DNA of 61,659 nucleotides from CAYSSG01 sp964433635 (GTDB lineage: Bacteria; Atribacterota; Phoenicimicrobiia; Phoenicimicrobiales; Stramentimicrobiaceae), in contig CAYSSG010000010.1 of NCBI GenBank assembly GCA_964433635.1, forward strand, positions 1-61,659, read 5' to 3'. Of the stretch, positions 17,347 to 26,965 are shown one piece after another. The notes below the pieces were generated by a model. It was not told the DNA's origin. It searched no databases and saw only the letters and a program-made list of their open reading frames with translations. Within the stretch, counting starts at the first letter, position 1; each line of letters begins with the position of its first letter. A program made the position numbers and the translations under genes.

Positions 17347-18711
17347 TTACAGCCCTGAGTTCTGAATCACCATTTTTATTTGCTGATACTGCTTATGATT
17401 GATTGATGGTGCATAGTAAGGCATCAGGGCATCATTATGCAGAAGTGGATCAACAGGCTCCTCCCAACCATACTCTTTGATTGCCTCTGCCCAGATTTTT
17501 GTTCCGGGAATAGGTGAAAACTTTGCCAGATAGGGCTTAATTCCTGTATCGATTACAAATTCAACTGAATCAATCACACTTTGCAGACTTTGTCCGGGTA
17601 ATCCCATCAAAACATAGGCACGGATGAGTTCCGGTGGAAAACCTTCTTGCTTCAAAATATGGATCGCTTTACTGAAACCTAGGTTATCTATCTTCCCTCC
17701 GGTTTTTCTCTGTAATGCAACATCAGAGGTTTCAAATCCCAACCATATTCTCTTAAAACCATTTTCGACCATCAGTCTGGCTATGGGCTGTGAAATAAGG
17801 CCGGCATGAACCGCATTGGGCGTATGAAAATGGATATTCAGTCTCTGTCTCTTTATAAGTTCCATCAGAGGAATAAAATGCTGTTCTGCATTGACCAGTA
17901 AGGCATCATCGTAAAAAACAAAATTTCGAATCCCCTTATCGCGTACCCATCGTATGATCTCAGCCAGGATTTGTTCATGATTCCGGTATTTAAAAACCGG
18001 GCTAAGAAGATTGGAGGCGCAGTAACTGCATTGAAACGGACATCCCATCGTTGTCAGAAGACAAATATAATCCAGATTGTGATACAAATCCCATGCCGGA
18101 ACGGGAAAACATTCCAAACCCGGTAATTTATAACTGGTGGTGCCCAGTGATACCTTGATAAGATGTTCCAGTAATTCAAACAGGTGATCGATCTGCTCAT
18201 TCCTGATGACAAAATCGGCTCCCGAAAAATTCACAGCATGCCGGAAACAGAGTGTGGCATAAATACCTCCCAGAATAACGGGGCAATCAGGATAGAATTT
18301 CTTTACCAGTTCGATCGCCTTGAACACCCCGGGATACCAGTAAGACATGACTGAAGTGACCAGAATCACATCCGGCTTCTTCATGCGTTTTAGCTTTTCT
18401 GTGAATATCTCTTCCGTAATTCCGTAACGGCTGTAATTCCTGGGAATATGCCGCAATATTTCAGGTTTTGGAGTATTGACCTTGTAATAAGGACCCATTC
18501 CATCAACGTGATTTTCAGGTAAAATGAGGTTCTGTATCTCTAAAAGATCCGTATCATAACGGTCCATGCAATCAATAAAATTGATTCGAAAACCCTTCTG
18601 CCGCAACAGAGAGGCAATAAAAAGCAAACCCAGTGGCTTGGACCAGAAATCATAGGCTGTAAAATCATAAATCCAGGGATTGATCAGGAGTAGCTCGGGT
18701 CTCTTCTTCAT
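17347..18711 (-). CDS. B12-binding-domain radical SAM protein
   Basis: Protein of about 454 residues. The N-terminal 190 residues resemble the cobalamin-binding fold of class B radical SAM enzymes (LLINPWIYD, PLGLLFIASLLRQKGF, PDVILVTSVMSYW, PVILGGIYAT). The radical SAM core follows with the cluster motif GCPFQCSYCAS around residue 220, then YDDALLV and GLPGQ. Such proteins perform methylations or other radical modifications of lipids, cofactors or peptides; the substrate is not predictable. A TTG lies one codon before the chosen ATG. The gene is divergent from trkA and stands alone. The ribosome binding site is weak and distant, so expression may be low. Confidence 0.88.
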   Translation of the reverse strand: MKKRPELLLINPWIYDFTAYDFWSKPLGLLFIASLLRQKGFRINFIDCMDRYDTDLLEIQNLILPENHVDGMGPYYKVNTPKPEILRHIPRNYSRYGITEEIFTEKLKRMKKPDVILVTSVMSYWYPGVFKAIELVKKFYPDCPVILGGIYATLCFRHAVNFSGADFVIRNEQIDHLFELLEHLIKVSLGTTSYKLPGLECFPVPAWDLYHNLDYICLLTTMGCPFQCSYCASNLLSPVFKYRNHEQILAEIIRWVRDKGIRNFVFYDDALLVNAEQHFIPLMELIKRQRLNIHFHTPNAVHAGLISQPIARLMVENGFKRIWLGFETSDVALQRKTGGKIDNLGFSKAIHILKQEGFPPELIRAYVLMGLPGQSLQSVIDSVEFVIDTGIKPYLAKFSPIPGTKIWAEAIKEYGWEEPVDPLLHNDALMPYYAPSINHKQYQQIKMVIQNSGL

Positions 18712-18714
18712 CAA

Positions 18715-19157
18715 ATATAGACTTTCTCACCCTTTCTGGATAGCGGGATATTTTTATTATTTTTTTACCTTATACTCTATTACCGCTTCCATGCCTCCTG
18801 TCAGGTTATCTCTTTCAGGTTGACAAAAGTATGAAAAGGGTATAAAATTGCCCTCGATGGTAAAACATTATTCAGCAGCCTACAGGGAGTAGCAGTGGAT
18901 AAACACTCCATGTTCGATTCGAAAATGATAAATCTCAGAGGTCAATGCAATAGAGATATCATAGCAACCCGTTTATACTTTCTGCTTTATTGAATATAAA
19001 CAAAAGTAGATATTCTTTCATTCCATTTCCATTGATATTATAATATAGTGTGAATAACAAATAAAGCAATAAACCAAAGAAAATATTTCTCTGTTCTCAT
19101 TTTAGGAATGATACCTGTAGAAATTTTCAATGATCATAATCCTAAGGGGTGAATATT
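18715..19157. other. Gene-free region upstream of trkA
   Basis: 443 bases between divergent genes. A strong plus-strand promoter (18820-18848) would give a leader of about 300 nt before trkA. A second, weaker TATAAT is at 19039-19044. I searched the leader by eye for a c-di-AMP (ydaO) riboswitch, expected for potassium genes, and did not recognise one. No coding frame is convincing. Confidence 0.5.
18820..18848 (+). promoter_or_regulatory. Housekeeping-sigma promoter upstream of trkA
   Basis: Perfect TTGACA at 18820-18825 and TAAAAT at 18843-18848 with a 17-nt spacer. Transcription would start near 18855, leaving a long untranslated leader before trkA or producing an unrecognised small RNA. 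Confidence 0.7.
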
Positions 19158-20507
19158 TTGAAAGTAATCATTATAGGGGCCGGTAAGGTAGGCAGCCAGA
19201 TTGCCAAGACGCTCTCAGCAGAAAACCATGATGTCACGATTATCGATAAAAAGGCAGACATCCGACAGGACCTGGATAATAATTTAGATATCATGACCAT
19301 TGTCGGAAACGGTGCTAATGTAAGAATTCTGGAGGAGGCAGGCATCAGGGAAGCCGATATGCTGATTGCTGTAACCCGGATTGATGAAGTCAACATGATC
19401 GCCTGTATGACGGCTCAGCAATTCAATGTACCAAAAAAGATTGCCAGAATCAGAAGTGCAGAATACATGTACAGTTACTCCCTCTCCAAAGAGAAATTAG
19501 GGATTGATTTTGTTATCAATCCCGAAAGAGCAACTGCGAAGGAGATTGTCAGATTATTAAAAACCCCCAGCAATATCAGTGAAGTTCAGGACTTTGCAGG
19601 TGGCCGGGTATCCCTGTATGGATTGAAAATTGAAGATGATTCTCACTTTGCCAATAAGAAAATTAAGGATATCCACATCGGATCGGATACGCTGCTTGCC
19701 TCTATCTGTCGGGAAAATAAATTGATTATACCCGGTGGAGATGATGAGATATTCATCGGTGATAAGGTCTATATTCTGATCAAGAAAGAAAAATATACAG
19801 ACCTGGAATTTATCTGTGATAAAAAATCCTGTGCCATGCAGGATGTTATTATTCTGGGGGGAAGCGATATAGGTATTCAGACGACATCTATTTTGAATAA
19901 AATTGGTGTGAAAACCAAACTGATAGAAATGGATAAAGCAAAGTGCGAAAGGATTGCCGAATCTTTACCCCAAACACTGGTCATTAATGGAGACGGTACG
20001 AACATTGAATTATTAAAGGAAGAAGGAATTGAAACCATTGACGGTTTTGTAGCTGTTACCGGATATGATGAAGAAAACCTGCTGGTATCCCTGCTGGCTA
20101 AACACCTGGGAACCAAAAAAGTGATTGCCAAAATCAGCCGAACGAATTATATTCCTATTTTAGAAAAAATTGGCATTGATGCCGTTGTGAATCCTCGAAT
20201 AACAACTGCTTCCGAGATCTTACGCTTCCTGAGAAGGGGAGAAATCATCTCCTTAACCTTACTTAAAGAGGGCGAGGCGGAGATTGCTGAGTTGATTGCC
20301 CAGAAGAACAGTAAAATTATTGCCAAGCCATTAAAGACGGTTGATTTTCCAAGAAATGCCATCATCGGTGCCATTATCAGAGAAGATGAGGTGATTATAC
20401 CTCACGGGGATGATTTTGTTCTGGAAGGAGATAAAGTCATTATCTTTACCAAGACGGAATCTATTAAACAATTAGAGCAACTTTTTGATGGTTGGAGGAA
20501 CAGATAA
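19158..20507 (+). CDS. trkA: Trk potassium uptake regulatory protein TrkA
   Basis: Cytoplasmic NAD-binding gating subunit of the Trk potassium system (449 residues). It is a tandem RCK protein: first RCK-N IIGAGKVGSQIAK with TIIDKKAD, a RCK-C domain, then a second RCK-N VIILGGSDIGIQT and a second RCK-C. The start is taken as the TTG at 19158, behind AAGGGGTGA; a GTG at 19149 overlaps that site. It is followed directly by trkH, whose start lies 4 nt after its stop, so the two are co-translated. Nucleotide binding by TrkA opens or closes TrkH. Confidence 0.96.
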   Translation: MKVIIIGAGKVGSQIAKTLSAENHDVTIIDKKADIRQDLDNNLDIMTIVGNGANVRILEEAGIREADMLIAVTRIDEVNMIACMTAQQFNVPKKIARIRSAEYMYSYSLSKEKLGIDFVINPERATAKEIVRLLKTPSNISEVQDFAGGRVSLYGLKIEDDSHFANKKIKDIHIGSDTLLASICRENKLIIPGGDDEIFIGDKVYILIKKEKYTDLEFICDKKSCAMQDVIILGGSDIGIQTTSILNKIGVKTKLIEMDKAKCERIAESLPQTLVINGDGTNIELLKEEGIETIDGFVAVTGYDEENLLVSLLAKHLGTKKVIAKISRTNYIPILEKIGIDAVVNPRITTASEILRFLRRGEIISLTLLKEGEAEIAELIAQKNSKIIAKPLKTVDFPRNAIIGAIIREDEVIIPHGDDFVLEGDKVIIFTKTESIKQLEQLFDGWRNR

Positions 20508-20511
20508 TCCA

Positions 20512-21957
20512 TTGAAATACAAAGTTGTTCTCAGTACGCTGGGCAGCCTTCTTTTTTTCTTAGGCATAAGCATGATATTTCCATTATTTTATGCCATCTA
20601 CTATCAGGAAGATACTACCATCTATGCCTTTATTTCCTCCATGATCGTTACCTCGATCTTCGGATTGTTTTTTAAATATGCTTTTGCTTCAGAAGACAGT
20701 ATCGGAAGAAAAGAAGGGTTTGCCATCGCCACGCTGGGATGGATCCTGGCTGCGGCTTTTGGAACATTTCCATTCCTTTTCAGTGGTTCCTTTACCAATT
20801 TCATCGATGCCTATTTTGAGTCCATGTCCGGTTTTACCACCACCGGAGCAACGGTTCTGACATCGATTGAAGGAAATCCTTTATCTGTTCTTTTCTGGCG
20901 GGATCAAATTCAGTGGATTGGCGGAATGGGCATTATCGTACTGGTTGTGGCTATTCTTCCGGCATTGGGTGTAGGGGGAATGCAACTATTAAAATCAGAA
21001 GTACCGGGACCGGAACCGGTTAAATTAAGACCTCGTATCAAAGAAACGGCAAGATTATTATATCTGGTTTATGTAGTTATCTCTGTCCTTCAGGTTGTCT
21101 GCCTGTATATTACCGGAATGTCTTTATATGATTCCATTACCCATATGTTCGGTACCATGGCGACCGGGGGATTTACTCCCAAAAACCTGAGTGTCGGTCA
21201 CTACAATAATCCTGTCTATGACATGATCATGATCTTTTTCATGTTTATCGCCGGCGCTAATTTCACCCTGCACTACAAAGTACTGCATGGTGACATCAGA
21301 AGCCTCTTAAAAGACAGGGAATTCCTCTTTTATGCCAGTGTCATTGTCCTTTCCACACTGATTGTTACGACCCAGTTGCGTATCTATATCTATCATTCCA
21401 TTCTGACAGCACTGCGCTATGCCTCTTTCCAGGTTGTTTCCATGATTACGACGACCGGTTTTGCTACTGCAGATTTTGACCAATGGCCTGCTCTTTCCAA
21501 AAGTATATTACTTATTTTAATGTTTATCGGCGGTTGTGCCGGTTCTACAGGAGGTGCGATCAAGAATATTCGCATCCTCATCTTGCTGAAAAAGGCCAAC
21601 CTGGAATTTCAAAAAATTCTCCATCCCCATGCCATTACCCAGATCCATGTGGGGGATAAAAAAATTTCGGATGAAATCGTCAGTAATATTACTTCTTTCT
21701 TTCTCTTATATATCCTGATCTTTGTGGTTTGTTCTCTCATCATGACAGCTCTTGGTTTAGATATGGTCAGTGCCATCTCTTCTGTTGCTGCCACGCTGGG
21801 TAATGTGGGTCCGGGTTTAAACCTGGTTGGACCGGCACAAAATTATGGATTTATTCCTCCATTGGGAAAAATCATTCTAAGCCTGTGCATGCTTCTGGGC
21901 AGATTAGAGATTTATACTGTATTGGTAATGGTAGTACCTGAATTCTGGAAAAAATAA
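20512..21957 (+). CDS. trkH: Trk potassium uptake membrane protein TrkH
   Basis: Potassium-translocating subunit (481 residues) with the four-fold pore repeat of the Trk/Ktr/HKT superfamily. Filter loops are recognisable as SGFTTTGAT, TMATGGFT, TTTGFATAD and TLGNVGPG. About ten hydrophobic segments are visible. TTG at 20512 gives the family-like start MKYKVVLSTLG and has GGAGG 13 nt upstream; a TTG at 20485 would overlap trkA by 23 nt and add nine atypical residues. It works with TrkA, encoded immediately upstream. Confidence 0.95.
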   Translation: MKYKVVLSTLGSLLFFLGISMIFPLFYAIYYQEDTTIYAFISSMIVTSIFGLFFKYAFASEDSIGRKEGFAIATLGWILAAAFGTFPFLFSGSFTNFIDAYFESMSGFTTTGATVLTSIEGNPLSVLFWRDQIQWIGGMGIIVLVVAILPALGVGGMQLLKSEVPGPEPVKLRPRIKETARLLYLVYVVISVLQVVCLYITGMSLYDSITHMFGTMATGGFTPKNLSVGHYNNPVYDMIMIFFMFIAGANFTLHYKVLHGDIRSLLKDREFLFYASVIVLSTLIVTTQLRIYIYHSILTALRYASFQVVSMITTTGFATADFDQWPALSKSILLILMFIGGCAGSTGGAIKNIRILILLKKANLEFQKILHPHAITQIHVGDKKISDEIVSNITSFFLLYILIFVVCSLIMTALGLDMVSAISSVAATLGNVGPGLNLVGPAQNYGFIPPLGKIILSLCMLLGRLEIYTVLVMVVPEFWKK

Positions 21958-22307
21958 TCTGCGGTTTATCACTTAATAAGAACGATTCATTATAATAATT
22001 TGATGTGATTTTTTCAAATATTATAGTATAATCTAAATAGAAAATAAATCAAAAGCCCAATACGATCAGAGTAAAGGACTGAATTTGAAGATTATATCTT
22101 TTTTTTACATTAGCTATTCTACAAGGTTTACTAAAATAAGAAGATTCCTTTTTTCACAGTTAACGGCCGATCGTCTATCCTCGCTTTGTTGGCAATTCTA
22201 CTTCTATTAACTGACTAGAATGATTTAGATACCTATCATTTTATTTCAGATTGTTTCATGGTTATTCTTTCCCTGTTATGTTATTAAAGGATAGGAGGAT
22301 GATTCTT
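21958..22307. other. Gene-free region after trkH
   Basis: 350 AT-rich bases. An imperfect hairpin at 21993-22023 (10-bp arms with one bulge) may end the trk transcript. A plus-strand TATAAT at 22027-22032 with no good -35 could start the ATP-grasp gene. Nothing else is recognised. Confidence 0.45.
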
Positions 22308-23423
22308 TTGCCAAAAAATATTCTATTTGTATATAATCAGGTCAGTAAAAAATATAAATATGGTTTATTCCGGGAATGTACCCTGGATACGGATGTCCAT
22401 GCTATTCGGGAAGCTTTAATCAGGACAAAATGTAATATTTTATCACTGGATCTGTATAATCCGGAACAATTGGATGATTTCATTATTGGGAATCAGCCTA
22501 TTGATTTTGCTTTTGTCCTGGCAGAAGGCTATAAAGATGACCCCCATACCCTGTATAACGGTTATGGTGCTGCCAGCGTGCGCGAACAATTAAAGAAACA
22601 CCAGATACCTTCCAGCCATGCCAGTATTGAAAGTATGGAAATCTGCCGGAATAAAGACTTTACCTATCAAAAATTACAGGAAAACAGTGTTCCTGTCCCT
22701 AACTATTTTGTACTGGATACACGTGACCGTTTCAGAAAAAAAAGATCTTTACAGGAAATCAACCGCATCGGTTACCCTCTGATGGTTAAACCGGCAGGAG
22801 GAGGAGACAGCATCGGGATTACGCCTAAATCGGTTGTTCACAACCTGACAGAGTTGAAACATAAGATTGAATATCTCAAGAGAACACTGGGACCGGAAAA
22901 ATTAATCGTGGAACAATACCTGCCCGGTCAGGAATTCACAGTCGGAGTACTGGGGGGTGAAACAAAATACATTCTTCCTATTATTGCTTTTCCGGAGAAT
23001 TGGGGGATTCGTTATACCAGGACAAAGAATAAGGAGTATCAGATGCAAAAACAATTTAAAATCATTGACCAAAAACATCCCCTATTTTCAATATTGGTTG
23101 ATATATCAGTAAAAAGTTTTATTGCAGTTAAGGCAAGTGATGTTATTCGCCTTGATATTAAGGAAGACTCGGAGGGAAATCTCTATGTTATTGACATAAA
23201 CGGAACTCCTGCTCTTTCCGTTCATGGTTCAGTGACCTTCATGGCAAGTAAAGTCGGTCTGTCCCATAGCCAGTTGATAAAAATTATATTCTACGAGAGC
23301 ATGGTTAGAAATAATCTTGCTCCCAGCCAGTATCTGGAAGAGCTTATCACTCCTCTCAAAGAAAGACTATACCCCTATCAGGGAGATCAGCTGATTGAAG
23401 TTTTTTCCGAAGATACGGCGTAA
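22308..23423 (+). CDS. ATP-grasp ligase, D-alanine-D-alanine ligase-like
   Basis: Protein of 371 residues with an ATP-grasp fold: MVKPAGGGDSIGIT (ATP-binding loop), IVEQYLPGQEFTVGVLGG, and the metal-binding end LYVIDINGTPAL. The layout resembles D-Ala-D-Ala ligase, but the N-terminal domain does not match Ddl closely and the usual EINTxPG is DINGTPA, so it may ligate another carboxylate-amine pair. The start is the TTG at 22308, 9 nt after GGAGG; the ATG at 22299 touches that site. It is convergent with the LarA-like gene, 9 nt away, with no terminator between. Confidence 0.8.
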   Translation: MPKNILFVYNQVSKKYKYGLFRECTLDTDVHAIREALIRTKCNILSLDLYNPEQLDDFIIGNQPIDFAFVLAEGYKDDPHTLYNGYGAASVREQLKKHQIPSSHASIESMEICRNKDFTYQKLQENSVPVPNYFVLDTRDRFRKKRSLQEINRIGYPLMVKPAGGGDSIGITPKSVVHNLTELKHKIEYLKRTLGPEKLIVEQYLPGQEFTVGVLGGETKYILPIIAFPENWGIRYTRTKNKEYQMQKQFKIIDQKHPLFSILVDISVKSFIAVKASDVIRLDIKEDSEGNLYVIDINGTPALSVHGSVTFMASKVGLSHSQLIKIIFYESMVRNNLAPSQYLEELITPLKERLYPYQGDQLIEVFSEDTA

Positions 23424-23432
23424 AAGAAAAAG

Positions 23433-24707
23433 TTAGAATTTTATTTTCATCTCTCCGTCACCTGTGAAGGATAATGTCTCCCAATCTCCACAGGATTGAA
23501 TGTTTTTATTCTTTTGAATATCATTCCAGATGCTCTCTGAAATATAGAGATATTCAAGGTCCAGCGTGTTTTTCATAAATAATAATCTGACCTTATTCCT
23601 ATCCGGTTGCCAACAGGTCTTTAAGGCTATTTCCACTGCTTCTCTTTCCGTATCAGCCGTAATAGGAACTTTGGCACGATTAAGAAAGGTACTGGTAATG
23701 GTATTGGCATAGGTATCATTAAAATTAATCTTATTGACCAGTTTCCTGGTTGTGACATCGGCAAGACCTACACCCAGTGCATTGCCATGAGATTCTCTGG
23801 TAATATCAAAAACAACTAATTTGCTTATTCTCGGCTTGCCTGTCTCCGGTTCGCCATTAATGTCCAGTCTGCCAATTACATTGGTATCCAGGCCGGTACC
23901 GCTGATGTTCTTTCCCATCTCCTGCACCAGACAGACATCAATCACTTCACAAGGCAGGCGCGGGAAGACTTCCTGGCATTTTTTCATCAAATGAATATCA
24001 GTCGTAATCATATTTTCCGGGGAGGAAAATTGTATTTCCATTGTTTCGTCAAAACCATTTTCCAGAATACCGATGCCCTGGATGATCGGCGCCTTCTCAA
24101 TAATCATCTTCGCTGCTTTCGGCATAATATTTCTCAATCCAAAGACACCCAGAGAATGAATCGATTCAGCACCATCTCTCTTACCCAATCCGATAACAAG
24201 TATCTTGGACATACCGCTTTCAACGGTATCACTTTTAAAATCGGTATGGAATTTTATCCTGTTTAAGGCAATCACGCCGTCTAATTTCATTGCTTCCTGA
24301 CTGAAATAGACAGGAATCATCTCTTCAGTCGTTCCAAGCTGGATTGTTTTCATGGAAGATAGAATCGGGACTCCCATGGTTTCTTCAGTAATATCATAAG
24401 AAGCCAATACTTCTCTCTGCCCTTCACTGGTAGCACCCCCATGGCTTCCCATGGCTGCCAGAATGCAGGGTTCGGCTTCCAGCGATCTCAGTTCCTGAAT
24501 GACATGCTGCACAATCAATTTGATATTGTGAATTCCTCTGCTTCCAACCGTGATGCCGATTTTATTGCCGGGTTCAACGCGGCCTGGCAGATCAGAATCT
24601 TGAAAAACCCGATGAATATATGCGGGAATATCAGAGATACGATCCTTACAGAGCAACTGCCTGATCTTTTTCATTTTAATCGATTCCGTGCTGGACGATT
24701 TATTCAT
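23433..24707 (-). CDS. LarA-like (DUF2088) protein, possible hydroxyacid racemase
   Basis: Protein of 424 residues in the lactate-racemase-domain (DUF2088) family. Visible landmarks are ITVGSRG, AAMGSHGGATSEGQ, ALNRIKFHTDF, and MSKILVIGLGKRDGA. LarA itself uses a nickel-pincer nucleotide bound through conserved His and Lys residues; homologues racemise lactate, malate, phenyllactate and other 2-hydroxyacids. No larB, larC or larE is in the window, so cofactor supply is unknown. ATG 24707 is favoured by GAGGA 9 nt upstream; an ATG at 24716 is adjacent to that site. It lies downstream of the first TRAP operon on the same strand, after a strong hairpin. Confidence 0.75.
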   Translation of the reverse strand: MNKSSSTESIKMKKIRQLLCKDRISDIPAYIHRVFQDSDLPGRVEPGNKIGITVGSRGIHNIKLIVQHVIQELRSLEAEPCILAAMGSHGGATSEGQREVLASYDITEETMGVPILSSMKTIQLGTTEEMIPVYFSQEAMKLDGVIALNRIKFHTDFKSDTVESGMSKILVIGLGKRDGAESIHSLGVFGLRNIMPKAAKMIIEKAPIIQGIGILENGFDETMEIQFSSPENMITTDIHLMKKCQEVFPRLPCEVIDVCLVQEMGKNISGTGLDTNVIGRLDINGEPETGKPRISKLVVFDITRESHGNALGVGLADVTTRKLVNKINFNDTYANTITSTFLNRAKVPITADTEREAVEIALKTCWQPDRNKVRLLFMKNTLDLEYLYISESIWNDIQKNKNIQSCGDWETLSFTGDGEMKIKF

Positions 24708-24716
24708 TCTGCTCAT

Positions 24717-25060
24717 TCCTCGTTTTTTAGAATATTTTCAGGTATTTTTATATTATCTATTCTCTATATTATTAAAATAGTCTTCTACTTTATTTTTCAA
24801 TAGGTAAAATATGCTCATCCTGATTTGACATTCTTTACAGGAGATTCTTTGCTTTTTGCCTGGCTGCTTTGTCCCCTGATTAATGTGTTTAGATTTCTAT
24901 CACAGATACATCTGCCTTGTCAAGAACCAGGAAGGCAGGTTCATTTCCATGATTGCCCCAACTGACAGTAAGATTCACAGAACAACTTGGTTACATTAGG
25001 TGAAAGGTATCATACACCTAATGTAACCAAATGAATCAGCTCACTTGCAAGTCAGAATTA
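24717..25060. other. Gene-free region between TRAP operon and LarA-like gene
   Basis: 344 bases. It contains the hairpin at 24987-25030 next to the dctM stop. The remainder, upstream of the LarA-like gene, shows no clear promoter or coding frame to me. Confidence 0.5.
24987..25030 (-). terminator. Perfect 16-bp hairpin after the first TRAP operon
   Basis: Arms 24987-25002 and 25015-25030 are perfectly complementary with a 12-nt loop, starting 31 nt after the dctM stop. There is no U-run after the stem on the minus strand, so it may be a 3' stabiliser, a partial terminator or a protein-binding palindrome. Confidence 0.65.
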
Positions 25061-26398
25061 CTATTTCATCATATCTGGCAGAAACGTAATAATCTGTGGG
25101 AAAATACTGAAAATAACCAGGCTCAATGCTATGATAATAATATGTGGAATAACACCCCTTATAATATCCTGCATTGTGACACCCAGTTCAGGTGGAGCAG
25201 TACCCTGGCAAACAAAAATTGACATCGCCATGGGAGGTGTCTGGAATGCCATCTGTAAATTAATGCAAATCATCAAACCAGCCCATAGCGGATTAAATCC
25301 TAAAGCAACGATAACAGGTGATACGATTGGAACGATGATGAAGACAATGCCTATCCATTCGATAAACATCCCCAGTATAAAAAGTATTGCCATAATTGCC
25401 AGGAAGGAACCCCACCTCCCACCGGGAACACTCATAATTAAATCGAAAACAACATTGCCGCAACCAGCACTCATAAACACTCCAACATAAGCATAACAGA
25501 CTCCTGCGAGCAAGAGTACCAATGCACTCACTCTGAGTGTTTCTAGTGCTGCTTCTTTGGCAACTTTCCAGGTCATCTTCCGGTAGGCAATAGCCAATAA
25601 TACAGCAGCCAAGCTTCCCATAGCAGCCGCCTCAGTTGGAGGGGCTATTCCCAGAAATATAGTGCCCAGTACCGCTAAAATGATTCCCAGTGGAGGAAGT
25701 AAAGCTTTCATTAATCTTATCATTTTTGGTATAAACGATAGTTTTGACTTTTGTTCTTCTGGAACCGGTGGTCCTAATTTGGGATTTAAGTAACACCGAA
25801 TCCCTACGTAGGCGATGTAGCATACCGATAACCATAGGCCGGGAAGAAAAGCACCCAGAAACATCTTTCCGATAGAAAGACCGGCTTGCGGTCCATAGAT
25901 CACCAACATAATGCTGGGAGGGATCAGTATTCCCAATGTACCAGCAGATACAACTGAGCCTGCCGCAATTGATTTATCATAGCCTCTTGTTATCATGGGT
26001 GCCAGTGCAATCATGGTTAACATGGAAACCGAAGCAGTGATTACCCCTAAACATGCAGCAAGGATGGTTCCAAAAATAATCGTCACTATCGCTAATCCAC
26101 CTCTGAAACCACTCATACTTTCATAAAGGACTGTATATAATTCTTCAATGATTCCGGTCATTTGCAGAATAACACCCATAAAAGTAAAAAGAGGAACAGC
26201 AAGGAAAGGATAATTCAGTGACATGCTGTACATCCGAGAGTATAATATATGGTATGTAACCTCTCCTCCAAACAATACAAAGCCCACACCAAGCGCGATG
26301 CTGGCGATGACAAAAGCAAAAGGGAAGCCGGTCATGGACAGGATAAGTATTCCCCCCAGCATCACAGCGGTAATGACTTGCTCACTTAATTCAATCAA
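25061..26398 (-). CDS. dctM: TRAP transporter large permease (DctM), system 1
   Basis: Twelve-helix transport subunit of a tripartite ATP-independent periplasmic importer (445 residues). Conserved stretches include PFLAVPLFTFMGVI, GGLAIVTIIFGTILAACLGV, GTLGILIPPSIMLVIYG, and the closing LQMAFQTPPMAMSIF. The TTG at 26398 is preferred, 8 nt after GAGG; a GTG at 26407 overlaps the binding site. It overlaps dctQ by 8 nt. TRAP systems move organic acids, often sugar acids, with sodium. Confidence 0.95.
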   Translation of the reverse strand: MIELSEQVITAVMLGGILILSMTGFPFAFVIASIALGVGFVLFGGEVTYHILYSRMYSMSLNYPFLAVPLFTFMGVILQMTGIIEELYTVLYESMSGFRGGLAIVTIIFGTILAACLGVITASVSMLTMIALAPMITRGYDKSIAAGSVVSAGTLGILIPPSIMLVIYGPQAGLSIGKMFLGAFLPGLWLSVCYIAYVGIRCYLNPKLGPPVPEEQKSKLSFIPKMIRLMKALLPPLGIILAVLGTIFLGIAPPTEAAAMGSLAAVLLAIAYRKMTWKVAKEAALETLRVSALVLLLAGVCYAYVGVFMSAGCGNVVFDLIMSVPGGRWGSFLAIMAILFILGMFIEWIGIVFIIVPIVSPVIVALGFNPLWAGLMICINLQMAFQTPPMAMSIFVCQGTAPPELGVTMQDIIRGVIPHIIIIALSLVIFSIFPQIITFLPDMMK

Positions 26399-26909
26399 GA
26401 TGCTCACCTCTTCTTAAAAAATATAGATCACGGATAAACTTAGCTACACCTTGAAGAAGTAATAGCAATGATCCTAAAGCAAATATCGTTCTGAATGGTG
26501 CGGCCGGAGGGTACCAATAGGTAGCAATCATGGTCTCATTAATTCTCCATGCTTTCACTGCCCATTTGGTAGAAATCCATACCAGTATTATCCATAATGG
26601 AAAAAAGAAAACTAAATGGTAGATTACATCCAACATCGCTTTCTTCCTTTCGGAAAGGCGACTGTAGATTAAATCTACCCTTACGTGTGAGTCAATCAGA
26701 TAACAGTAAGACCATCCCATAATATAGATTACTCCGCCAGCCATACATAAGGTATCGTATGCCCATACGGTAGGCGCATTAAACCAATGTCTCAAAATAG
26801 TTTCATATGCGCCTACCAGGACAAGGAGCCAAGCAAGCCATCTTGCTGTTAAACCAGCATACCGACTCATCATATCAATGCCTTTAAGAATTTTTCTCAA
26901 AATTATCAT
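26391..26909 (-). CDS. dctQ: TRAP transporter small permease (DctQ), system 1
   Basis: Four-helix small membrane subunit (172 residues) of the DctQ family. The conserved pattern NAPTVWAYDTLCMAGGVIYIMG and SHVRVDLIYSRLS motif (given here in two pieces, APTVWAYD and HVRVDLIYS) are typical. It is encoded between dctP (56 nt upstream) and dctM (overlapping). Unlike the second TRAP system, no strong hairpin separates it from dctP. Confidence 0.93.
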   Translation of the reverse strand: MIILRKILKGIDMMSRYAGLTARWLAWLLVLVGAYETILRHWFNAPTVWAYDTLCMAGGVIYIMGWSYCYLIDSHVRVDLIYSRLSERKKAMLDVIYHLVFFFPLWIILVWISTKWAVKAWRINETMIATYWYPPAAPFRTIFALGSLLLLLQGVAKFIRDLYFLRRGEHLD

Positions 26910-26965
26910 ACTCTCCTTAACTCCTTGTTATACTCTAATTAAATTAACAAATTACCAGGTGGTTA

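Noticed and set aside
18855..19157. c-di-AMP riboswitch before trkA
   Set aside because: Looked for because of the potassium genes; the conserved core segments are not present.
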